Source: an uncultured Pseudomonadales bacterium
GTDB lineage: Bacteria; Pseudomonadota; Gammaproteobacteria; Pseudomonadales; IMCC2047
Length of the DNA: 5,862 nt
NCBI GenBank assembly: GCA_947258895.1
Contig: CAMYKE010000285.1
Span: 1-5,862, forward strand
Reading direction: 5' to 3'
Shown here: positions 1 through 5,827 of the stretch, piece after piece
Numbering within the stretch: the first letter of the stretch is position 1
Layout: each line of letters begins with the position of its first letter
Translations under genes and position numbers: made by a program
Notes under the pieces: model-generated
Database searches by the model: none
The model's input: the letters and a program-made list of their open reading frames with translations, nothing else
What the model was told of the DNA's origin: nothing

Positions 1-325
1 TCCTGACAGTCGGGTTCACCTCGAGCAGATAGTATAGCCCGCCGGAATGGTCACCGTGTCGATGCGATATTACCGCGGCGTCGAGATCTGTCAGGTCGAT
101 TCGCAGCCGTTTTGCGTTGCGTTCGAAAATTCCCCCGTCGGTGCCGGTATCAAACAGAACTCGTTTGCCACCGTATTCGATGAGGGCGGAAAACCCCCAA
201 TCCCTTTCCAGTTCGGAGGGCACCCCCATCGCGTCATAAATAATGGTGACACGCCGCGTTTCCTGAGCATGCGTAATAGTGCCCAATACCAGTAGCAGTG
301 CAAAAAATACGCTGATTCCCCTCAT
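1..325 (-). CDS. Exported MBL-fold metallo-hydrolase (COG1237-like), 5' part only
   Basis: The gene reads leftward and leaves the window after 108 codons, so only the N-terminal part is present. The ATG at 325 is preceded by AGAGAGGA at good spacing. Residues 1-20 form a Sec signal peptide ending THA before QE. The mature part has WGFSALIE (43-50), LFDTG (57-61) and the zinc-binding motif HRHGDHSGG (88-96), which is the HxHxDH signature of metallo-beta-lactamase-fold hydrolases. The WGFSALIE/LFDTG/SHxHxDHSGG series resembles the family annotated as dihydropterin-ribofuranosylaminobenzene-phosphate synthase-like (COG1237). Members bind two metal ions and hydrolyse varied substrates, so the true substrate is unknown. 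The signal peptide implies periplasmic action, unlike the cytoplasmic archaeal members. The fold is secure; the subfamily is likely. Confidence 0.86.
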   Translation of the reverse strand, partial: MRGISVFFALLLVLGTITHAQETRRVTIIYDAMGVPSELERDWGFSALIEYGGKRVLFDTGTDGGIFERNAKRLRIDLTDLDAAVISHRHGDHSGGLYYLLEVNPTVR

Positions 326-670
326 GAATTCCTCTCTCGGCCGGAACATTGGCGTTGGGTTGGTGCCAGATTCGTGCTCCCGGCCGCAGCGAGTGGTGAC
401 CTGGTGGATGACAAAGCACAGTAAATGTACTTTTTATTCGAAGCAATCATCCGGTATGAACCGCGTCGAACGAGGGCGTTTCCCTCTATCCATGAATTTT
501 GACATACTGGATCAGCCAAACTGGCCTGCTACGCTTTATTGGCAGACATTTGCCAGCGCGATACCCAAGGATACCAGCACTATAGAACCTGGGGCATTTC
601 CCGACAACAATTGATAGAAAGCCGTCGGACGATCGCTGACCCGTTATTCATCATCCGTGGGAGTGAATCT
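326..670. other. Divergent spacer between MBL hydrolase and lipoprotein
   Basis: No coding sequence is supported here. The stretch must carry the promoters of both flanking genes. For the leftward gene, TTGCTT and TACTGT separated by 17 bases (around 433-462) have the right geometry but weak matches. A perfect TTGACA lies at 499-504 on the plus strand but has no good -10 element 16-18 bases downstream. Small TGGC/GCCA palindromes lie at 514-556 and are listed separately. Confidence 0.5.
539..556. promoter_or_regulatory. Short inverted repeat TTGGCA-N6-TGCCAG, possible operator
   Basis: TGGCA and TGCCA form perfect 5-base arms around GACATT. A second, smaller palindrome, GCCA-AAC-TGGC, lies just upstream at 514-524. 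The two share the TGGC/GCCA half-site and sit 115-155 bases before the lipoprotein start, where a dimeric regulator could bind. The arms are short, so chance is a real alternative. Confidence 0.22.
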
Positions 671-1231
671 ATGCGAGTCTCGATTCTGCTGGTTGCGGTT
701 CTGATGGCAGCCTGTGCAGAATTGTCAAAAATGAAAGTGGGACCGGACGGCTATTACCATTTCCCGCTTCAGCCCGTATCCGTGTGGGCGCCGGACGAAT
801 GTCTGCTGGATATGTTTGTCCATACGGAAGACTACGTCGTCGACTTTGTAACCGGGCGGGGATATTGGGATGAAGGAGGCGTGTATGCACTGGCGGTATA
901 TGAGATCCCACCGGAAATCACCGACAAGGAGTCGTTCTGGAAGTCGACGGAAAGCGCTCTGAAGGCTTATCTGGTCAAGGACCGGGCAAGGATTGCGCCG
1001 GGCCTGCAAGTTATCGAAATGACGCCCACGGAAATCAGGGGGCGAGCGGCGTACCAGGGTATTTCGGTGGATACTGCCAAAGCGGTGTTCGTGGCTACGG
1101 CTCAGTTGCACGAAAGTCGCGTAACCATGGCTTCTCTTCTTTATCCCCTAAAGGGCCAGAGCGATCCGAAGGCCCAGGTCCCCTGGCGGTGCTACAACCA
1201 ATTCGTGGAGTCAGTGCGCGAGCGGCCATGA
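671..1231 (+). CDS. Predicted small lipoprotein, unknown family
   Basis: The protein has 186 residues. I chose the ATG at 671 because it gives a lipoprotein signal: MRVS, a hydrophobic stretch, then LMAAC with the lipidated cysteine at residue 15. It also has GGGAG 7 bases upstream. The open frame extends further upstream, but that part adds a non-signal-like N-terminus. The mature protein has no motif I recognise. It begins with a polar linker, has a DEC at 42-44 and ends with WRCYNQFVESV, so Cys44 and Cys174 could pair in a periplasmic disulfide. The alternating strands and the C-terminal FVESVR helix resemble small alpha/beta domains such as the PsbP/DUF1795-like group, but this is only an impression. 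After Ala16 comes Glu17, not the Asp that signals inner-membrane retention, so outer-membrane sorting is plausible. It is transcribed alone and ends in TGA. Confidence 0.72.
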   Translation: MRVSILLVAVLMAACAELSKMKVGPDGYYHFPLQPVSVWAPDECLLDMFVHTEDYVVDFVTGRGYWDEGGVYALAVYEIPPEITDKESFWKSTESALKAYLVKDRARIAPGLQVIEMTPTEIRGRAAYQGISVDTAKAVFVATAQLHESRVTMASLLYPLKGQSDPKAQVPWRCYNQFVESVRERP

Positions 1232-1359
1232 TGCTTGACTGAACTGGCACGACTAGTATCACCGGAACTTTCGTGTTCGAAGATTTCTTCCTGTTCCAAG
1301 ATCGCCTTCGACAGGATCGTATCTCGGGGATACTCAACGGTCCAGCGTCTTATTGTGTG

Positions 1360-1725
1360 TTATTGGCTACTGGGTTCCCATAGTTCAATGGGATTGCCTT
1401 CCGGGTCATGAAGTCTGGCAAACCTGCCGTTAGGGAGTTCTTGTTCATCAATTATGTCAATGCCCGCCTCACGAAGTTGCGCTACCATTTTTGCCAGGTC
1501 ACTCACGCGAAAGTTAATCATCCAGTTTTGCAATTGATTTCCGAAATACTCGGTCTCTCGTTCGAACGGTGCAAAAACTGTTGGGCCGGCTTCCTGCATC
1601 CATGGAAGTTGATCGTAGCTCGCCGGAACTGGAGTTATTCCTAGATGTTGCTCATACCATGCAGCCAGCGTTGCTGGATTCTCCGAGCGGAAAAACACTC
1701 CACCGATTCCTGTTACTTGTTCCAT
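1360..1725 (-). CDS. VOC family protein (glyoxalase/bleomycin-resistance fold)
   Basis: The protein has 121 residues from the ATG at 1725, which has a strong GGAGG four bases upstream. Start codons further upstream lack such a site. Two beta-alpha-beta-beta-beta modules can be followed. The first runs from TGIGGVFFRSENPATLAAWYEQHLG (residues 5-29; the ENPATLAAWY helix is typical). The second starts at WMINFRVSDLAKM and ends in HDPEGNPIELWEP (106-118), the family's C-terminal hallmark; Glu114 sits where the last metal ligand usually lies. The usual first-strand His is not evident (TGIGGV instead), so metal binding and enzymatic activity are uncertain. The protein is one domain of the usual length and probably works as a cytoplasmic dimer. 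VOC proteins include lyases, dioxygenases and binding proteins; the substrate cannot be told. It lies downstream of the NTF2-like gene but has its own candidate promoter. Confidence 0.9.
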   Translation of the reverse strand: MEQVTGIGGVFFRSENPATLAAWYEQHLGITPVPASYDQLPWMQEAGPTVFAPFERETEYFGNQLQNWMINFRVSDLAKMVAQLREAGIDIIDEQELPNGRFARLHDPEGNPIELWEPSSQ

Positions 1726-2078
1726 TTTCCCTCCGATATTCGATTTGCACAAAACTTTTGGATTAAGCCGCGCAGCGAAGCAACGTCGGCTGCCGGCGAT
1801 TATTCGAAGTAGTGATACCAGCTTTCTTTAAAAAAAAGCACGTAATTTTGTGACACCGACCACTGTTGTCAAGGTTCTCGAACGCGGTTCGCATTCTTGG
1901 CTTGGGGCGCGCACAACTGCATCTCCTCAGGAGGCCGCAAGTACGACGGCTGACCTGAATATCTTCAATCAGCGGCAATGGCTATTTAACACGCGATTTC
2001 AGATAACCTGGTGCCAACGAACTACGTTCAGCGCATGTCCAGACAGGTTCTCTGATATCGCGTCGTATTCGAGGAGCT
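1726..2078. other. Intergenic stretch upstream of the VOC gene
   Basis: No gene is supported in these 353 bases. Short open frames on both strands show no family resemblance or ribosome binding site. Visible structure includes a run of eight A on the plus strand (1830-1837), a CTCCT-C-AGGAG palindrome (1923-1933) and a leftward candidate promoter (1845-1872). A weak GC-rich hairpin, AGCCGACG/CGCGGCT, lies about 40-65 bases before the VOC start, in its probable mRNA leader. Confidence 0.5.
1845..1872 (-). promoter_or_regulatory. Candidate sigma-70 promoter of the VOC gene
   Basis: On the minus strand a perfect TTGACA (1872-1867) is followed after 16 bases by CAAAAT (1850-1845), which matches 4 of 6 positions of TATAAT including the conserved second A and last T. 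Transcription would start near 1838, just at the T-run, and give a leader of about 110 bases before the VOC ATG. A perfect -35 with a fair -10 at allowed spacing makes this the best promoter in the window, though by eye only. Confidence 0.42.
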
Positions 2079-2414
2079 TCAAGGTTCCTGGGCCAGCAGC
2101 CTGGTGAACGACAGCATTGCCAATTGCCAGCTATCATCCTGTTTCTTATAGACTTCGGTCACCATAAACGGGTTGGTCACCTCGTCGCCTCCGACAACCG
2201 CCAACAGGGTGATCCGATTCAGGAGGATGGCGGTGTTGCCAATAATTTCCACGGAGACTTCATGGATGTCCGCTTGCTTGTAATGAATGCCCCCGGTCTG
2301 GATTACATCGATTTCCTGGTCTTTTCCCCAGGTTCCTCCCATATGCACAAACTTTGCCTGTTCATGGAAGAGCGCGGAAAGCTCAGCTACGTTTTTCTCT
2401 GCCAGAAAGCGCAA
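2079..2414 (-). CDS. NTF2-like (SnoaL/DUF4440-type) domain protein, broken off the cupin
   Basis: From a TTG at 2414 this gives 111 residues. The protein shows a cone-shaped NTF2-like fold: the helix RFLAEKNVAELSALFHEQAKFVHMGG (2-27), then strands with EIIGNTAILLNRITL (56-70), and a C-terminal VTEVYKKQDDSWQLAMLSFTRL (85-106), the usual ending of DUF4440 proteins. The TTG has AAGGAG four bases upstream. An ATG further upstream in this frame would only add residues antithetic to the fold (Arg-rich, Pro-rich). The domain's normal first helix begins with a motif like EKEIIAL, and exactly that motif is present, but in the cupin frame one base off. So the gene is probably the 3' half of a former cupin-NTF2 fusion separated by an indel, now perhaps restarted at TTG. 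Expressed this way it lacks a signal peptide and part of helix 1, so stability and cytoplasmic function are doubtful. It may bind or turn over a small hydrophobic ligand. Confidence 0.7.
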   Translation of the reverse strand: MRFLAEKNVAELSALFHEQAKFVHMGGTWGKDQEIDVIQTGGIHYKQADIHEVSVEIIGNTAILLNRITLLAVVGGDEVTNPFMVTEVYKKQDDSWQLAMLSFTRLLAQEP

Positions 2415-2892
2415 TGATCTCCTTCTCCGGGTGACTTGCCGTTGACGCATGTACGCTGTTGTAAGCTGCATCGGTGACCGGTTCCAGCCATTTGGTAGGT
2501 TGCTTTCCAGTAACGGCAAGGTAGGCGAAGTCGCTATCGGGGGCCGCGGCATGCCAATGTTCTACCCCGGGAAGGCATTTGACAACATCCCCCGTGCGGA
2601 CTATTGCTGCGGGCTTGCCTCGTTCCTGGTAGTAGCCAGTGCCCATGGTAATCAACAATTGTTGGCCACCGGGATGAATATGCCAATCCAGTTTGGCACC
2701 GGCTTCGAAGGTGGCCATAACAATATTGTAATCAAAGGCGCTATCGGCATCGCTAACATGATTGAGCCAAACGGCTCCGGTATGGTGCACATTGGGTGCC
2801 TTTTTGCCTTTCGGGAAAATAGCGTCCTGGGCGGCTGCCTGGGTAACTATTGCGGTAGTCAAGGTGAGCATTATACAAAGCGTATTTCTCAT
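2383..2892 (-). CDS. Exported single-domain cupin, mandelonitrile-lyase-like
   Basis: The protein has 169 residues with ATG at 2892 and AAGGA upstream. Residues 1-21 are a Sec signal peptide cut after QAAA. Cupin motif 1 is GAKLDWHIHPGGQQLLITMG (65-84) and motif 2 is PGVEHWHA (108-115). Together they give the metal site His71, His73, Gln77 and His112; Gln in place of Glu, and the HWH triplet, are characteristic of the (R)-mandelonitrile-lyase-type and carboxymuconolactone-decarboxylase-associated cupins. WLEPVTDAAYNSV (135-147) is the usual end of that family. The last 20 or so residues (EKEIIAL onward) do not belong to a cupin but to the first helix of the following NTF2-like domain, and they end in an early TGA. 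The product is probably a manganese- or iron-binding periplasmic lyase or isomerase; the substrate is unknown. The flavodoxin gene lies 182 bases upstream. Confidence 0.9.
   Translation of the reverse strand: MRNTLCIMLTLTTAIVTQAAAQDAIFPKGKKAPNVHHTGAVWLNHVSDADSAFDYNIVMATFEAGAKLDWHIHPGGQQLLITMGTGYYQERGKPAAIVRTGDVVKCLPGVEHWHAAAPDSDFAYLAVTGKQPTKWLEPVTDAAYNSVHASTASHPEKEIIALSGREKRS
2408..2422 (-). promoter_or_regulatory. Internal Shine-Dalgarno and TTG start within the cupin 3' end
   Basis: Reading leftward, AAGGAG is followed by ATCA and then TTG (2414-2412), which opens the NTF2-like frame. The spacing is short but workable and would give translational coupling, because the cupin stop lies about 30 bases further on. 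The AAGGAG also encodes the Lys-Glu of the conserved EKE motif, so it may be coincidental. Confidence 0.35.
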
Positions 2893-3074
2893 GTCTCGGA
2901 TCCTTATTGGTTTGGGTATCTTTTTTATTCAGTCCTACGTTGACTACCCGGGCACTTTCCGAAGTTCTGGCTGTTTCGATCAGCGCTATTTTTGGGGATA
3001 CTCATCCTTTGTAGTAGTGCATGCCTGGTTTCTATTTGGCACAGGAGCAGTCAAGATGACAGGTAACGTTACTA

Positions 3075-3764
3075 TCAGTTCAAAACCCGGATGCTTCGCA
3101 ACCACTCAACCACCTGGGTGCGAGCCTCCTCTCTCCTGCTTCCCTTCACCGCAAGAAAAATCCCATCCCTTTCCAGGCCACCCCTGATGGAAAAGCCCTG
3201 CAGTATATTGCAGTCGACGCAAAGGCTGCCCACCTGTTGGAAACTGCTTCCAGTGCCGTACCCGCCGTGAGTATTGAACGGAATAACTGTCTTGCCACGC
3301 AGATCGTATTCGTGCAATAAGCTCTTCATCGGCGGCGGCAACTGCATATCCCAGGTGGGAAATCCAAGGAACACTGTGTGGTAATGCTGAAGATTTTCGA
3401 TCCTAATCTTCAGAGGCGGCAGATAGCCAGTCTCATTTTCCCGGTCTACCTGGGAGACAATTGCAGCATAATTCTCAGGGTAGGGCGTTTGCAATACAAG
3501 CTCCAGCAGGTCGCCTCCTGTTTGTTCCCGGATGAGTTCTGCTATGGCACGGGTGTTGCCAGTGCGGCTTAGGTACACGATCAATGTACCTTTGCCGGGT
3601 GCTGCGTGAGAACTTACGTTTTGTTCATTTGCTGGTGATGAGAGCGGCAACAGGCTGACAACCAGCGCCAACAGGACTGGAAAGAAGAAGCGACAATTTA
3701 TGCTCACTAGTTTACGACGCTGCCAATCAGGGGGTGGCTCAATACTATTATTCGCAATGTGCAT
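3075..3764 (-). CDS. Exported flavodoxin with Tat-like signal
   Basis: From the ATG at 3764 the protein has 229 residues. The flavodoxin fold is clear. LIVYLSRTGNT (61-71) is the first strand with the FMN-phosphate loop SRTGNT. VFLGFPTWDMQLPPP (131-145) contains the Trp138 that stacks on flavin. NTHGGYGTGSSF (164-175) is the third flavin-binding loop. This is the Flavodoxin_4 type found near cupins and decarboxylases. Residues 15-45 form an export signal: QRRKLV (15-20) fits the twin-arginine consensus, followed by FFFPVLLALVVSLLPLSSPA. Tat export would fit a flavin-loaded protein. The start is uncertain: ATG 3764 and TTG 3770 have poor ribosome sites, and GTG 3707 would remove the twin arginine and leave a plain Sec signal. 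Cys182 and Cys185 form a CxxC with possible redox function. It probably transfers electrons to, or reduces, a small quinone-like substrate in the periplasm. Confidence 0.9.
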   Translation of the reverse strand: MHIANNSIEPPPDWQRRKLVSINCRFFFPVLLALVVSLLPLSSPANEQNVSSHAAPGKGTLIVYLSRTGNTRAIAELIREQTGGDLLELVLQTPYPENYAAIVSQVDRENETGYLPPLKIRIENLQHYHTVFLGFPTWDMQLPPPMKSLLHEYDLRGKTVIPFNTHGGYGTGSSFQQVGSLCVDCNILQGFSIRGGLERDGIFLAVKGSRREEARTQVVEWLRSIRVLN

Positions 3765-3782
3765 CAACAAAATTCGTCCGTT

Positions 3783-3859
3783 GGCAGTGTACTTGGATTT
3801 TTTGGATTGCGGGGACAGTTCACTTGATTTTTACACTGCCCCAATGCCTCCAGTACACT
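3783..3859. promoter_or_regulatory. Three-copy AGTGTAC motif in the flavodoxin/receptor divergent region
   Basis: GGCAGTGTA (3783-3791) is repeated inverted as TACACTGCC (3832-3840), a perfect 9-base match. AGTGTACT (3786-3793) is repeated inverted as AGTACACT (3852-3859), a perfect 8-base match. The copies lie 19-96 bases upstream of the flavodoxin ATG, in the spacer shared with the divergent receptor gene. This is where operators for a local repressor or activator would be expected, but no regulator gene is in the window. Confidence 0.33.
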
Positions 3860-4054
3860 TTTTCCGGCCACCAACTTCGCATACTATTTGGTGCTGTCCG
3901 ACGTTATTCGTTCCCTCAATCCGGTAGCATTGTATTTCGGCCAATCCCGTGCAACTCACCAGCCATTCTCCAGTAGCGGGAATCGTGGCAAACTAAGCAG
4001 GTTGGTCGTCCTCTACAGCAAACTACAGTCACTCCAGGAGTGCAGGAATCCGCG

Positions 4055-5188
4055 ATGTGCGATGATTTTTTAAGAAGGGGATTTACGTTCCTGGCCATCG
4101 CGATATTGATGGCGAACCCCGTAATCGTGTTCGCGACAACACTTGAAGAAGTCGTAGTGACTGCGCAGTGCATACCGTCCAAGCTCTCGGATACCCCTGC
4201 CGCTGTAACCGCAGTGACAGGTGAGAAATTACAGGAAGCCTCGATCACGGACGTGTCGCAACTGGGAGAAATCGTTCCCAATTTGAAAGTCGAGAATACG
4301 GACTCGACGAAGGTAACGATACGCAGCATATTAAGTAACGACGCTACCTAGAAGGGCGACCCATTGGCGTCGGTCATGTTCGATGGAATCTATATCGCCC
4401 GGCCACAGGCGCAAAACGCCTTTTTCTTCGATATCGATCGCGTGGAGGTGCTGCTGGGGCCGCAGGGCACCCTCTGGGGGCGAAACTCAACCGCGGGTGT
4501 GGTCAATGTTATCACCAAAAATCCCATCCATGAATTCGAGGGGGCGGTAAATATCACCGTCGGTAATCATGGGGCCAGACAGGCCAATGCTATAGTCAAT
4601 GTACCGGTCAGTAACACATACGCCCTGCGAGCGGCGCTCTGCAGCAGCCGGCGGGACAGCTTTGTGATCGATGCGGTAGCGCAGTAGTTCGATGACAATC
4701 CTGCGCAGGAAGATCTTGCCGGCCGAATTTCCGCGTTGTGGGATGTCAACGAGGATGTAAGTCTGCTGGTGCGCGCCGATTTCGCCAACCTGGGCGGTAA
4801 TTTTGGCCGTGAAACGGCGGTACGGTTTTCGCAAAATTTTACTACAGCCGACCCCGGCGAGGTGGCCAGGCAAATTGGCGACAAAGCAAACGATATGCGC
4901 ACCCGAGACTGGGTGCTGCAGACTTCGCCCGACCGGGACAACGATGTCCGGGGGATCGCGGCCGAGGTAAATCGGAGTTTGCCGGTGATTGACCTGAACT
5001 ATGTGGGCAGCTATCGGCAGTTTGACCAAAATGAGAATTTTGCGATATTCGGTACCCGCGGCCGTCGTAAGCACATCCTGGTCGATCGGCACCAGCCCGA
5101 GAACCTGGGGGGTGGGCGTCGGCATCAAGTTCTGACTGGCGGCGCAAAAAATTCGCTAACGCCCGCAGCAGCGAAGTCCGCTGTGTGA
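4055..5188 (+). pseudogene. TonB-dependent outer-membrane receptor, degenerate
   Basis: One frame from the ATG at 4055 (AGGA seven bases upstream) runs 377 codons to TGA at 5186, interrupted by TAG at 4349 and TAG at 4685. The segments are a signal peptide (residues 1-27), LEEVVVTAQ at 30-38 (TonB box region), a plug domain with DTPAAVTAVTG and DVSQLGEIVPNL, then after the first TAG the very typical DGIYIARPQAQN, DRVEVLLGPQGTLWGRNSTAG and VVNVITKNP. The first strands of the barrel follow, with the second TAG before FDDNPAQEDLAGR. Relatives read GDP preceded by Glu-Lys at the first stop, so GAG probably became TAG. The RVEVLRGPQG motif has Leu for Arg, and the usual Arg after AQ is Cys39. After about residue 335 (YRQFDQNENF) similarity stops; a full receptor has 700-900 residues with an aromatic C-terminus, not seen here. 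The ligand is unknown. Two stops, changed key residues and lost barrel make a pseudogene by far the best reading. Confidence 0.86.
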
Positions 5189-5407
5189 TCGATAACCGAC
5201 CCCTCTGCCAGTTTCCCTGAGAGAACCTCGATTTTGAACGTGAAATTGTTTCCAGCGGTGCAGTGATCCCGGACTCTTCCGCCATTGCCAATGCAGCGCT
5301 TGGCCTGGCAGTGACAATGGCCCTGTAAGATGTTAATTACTACATCTCAATGAATTACGAAGTGTTTGCGAGAGCGCTCCTGGCTCCAGTTTTTATTTTC
5401 GCGATCC

Positions 5408-5446
5408 AAGTAACAACCTTCAGGGATAAGTAACAATTCATTGACA
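5408..5446 (+). promoter_or_regulatory. AAGTAACAA direct repeat beside a TTGACA hexamer
   Basis: AAGTAACAA occurs at 5408-5416 and again at 5428-5436, start to start 20 bases, about two helical turns. TTGACA follows at 5441-5446, but the positions 16-18 bases further do not resemble TATAAT. Tandem sites abutting a -35 with a poor -10 are typical of activator-dependent promoters (AraC-type spacing). The nearest rightward gene starts 382 bases away, which is long. Confidence 0.28.
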
Positions 5447-5815
5447 GCCAACGCCAAGCGGTTAGTCCTTGTGCGGGAACGAATGCCACCACAATGATAC
5501 CTGTTCGAATAGCAAACCTGACGGGTATCGGCGCTGCGGATAAGCGGCGGAAAATCCATCATGCCCCATGCATGCAAATCGGTACTTTTGATACAGAGAC
5601 AGGCAGCAATCGCATCGATGCCATCACGCGTTTGCGGCCGCACTTCCCCAAACTATGCCGGCGCGGTTCGGGCAGCAGGCTTGCCTGGAGTATAAAAGGC
5701 GCGTACCCTGCTTCGACACCTCAGTTTTGACCGACCATCCGTTTGTGCGAGTTGTCTGGAGGTACTGGCAAAAATCCGCGACGCCGCTCCAACGAATCCG
5801 CAATAAGCAGCGAGC

Positions 5816-5820
5816 AGGAG
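5816..5820 (+). promoter_or_regulatory. Ribosome binding site AGGAG
   Basis: AGGAG lies 7 bases before the ATG at 5828, which decides this start over the second in-frame ATG at 5834. Confidence 0.65.
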
Positions 5821-5827
5821 CAGACTT

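Larger units (their letters stand above)
5189..5827. other. Gene-poor stretch between receptor remnant and hydroxylase gene
   Basis: No gene can be supported in these 639 bases. In another frame, 5221-5331 reads ENLDFEREIVSS through SSAIANAALGLAVTMAL before TAA; this has a coding-like composition and could be a displaced piece of the receptor barrel, but I cannot confirm it. On the minus strand 5643-5347 is open for 98 codons from GTG; it has no recognisable motif, no clear ribosome site and a Cys/Arg-rich composition, so I do not call it. A direct repeat next to a perfect TTGACA lies at 5408-5446. The stretch looks like decayed sequence plus the upstream region of the following gene. Confidence 0.5.

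Noticed and set aside
725..1111. Minus-strand frame of 128 codons opposite the lipoprotein
   Set aside because: The sense strand has a lipobox and ribosome binding site; the antisense product is Arg/His-rich with no motif.
1319..1333. GTATC-N5-GATAC hairpin between the lipoprotein and VOC stop codons as a shared terminator
   Set aside because: The stem is only five base pairs, AT-rich, and has no T-run on either strand.
1763..1978. Possible small Cys/Arg-rich protein upstream of the VOC gene
   Set aside because: There is no ribosome binding site and no resemblance to a known family. It covers the best promoter candidate, so it is more likely non-coding.
2449..2943. Open frame of 164 codons on the plus strand opposite the cupin
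   Set aside because: It is the mirror of the cupin, whose metal-binding motifs and signal peptide lie on the other strand; no start signal is seen.
2762..3187. Plus-strand frame with hydrophobic segments (SRILIGLGIFFIQ and later) that could look like a membrane protein
   Set aside because: It overlaps the starts and ends of two well-supported leftward genes and ends in a proline/cysteine-rich tail antisense to the flavodoxin; composition does not fit a real membrane protein.
4487..5128. Long open frame on the minus strand (213 codons) opposite the TonB receptor
   Set aside because: The plus strand carries unmistakable receptor motifs. The antisense frame has no family motif or ribosome binding site; such antisense openness is common in receptor genes.
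5690..5700. TATAAAAG as a -10 box or TATA-like element before the hydroxylase gene
   Set aside because: No acceptable -35 lies 16-18 bases upstream (TTCGGG is poor), so the match is probably chance.
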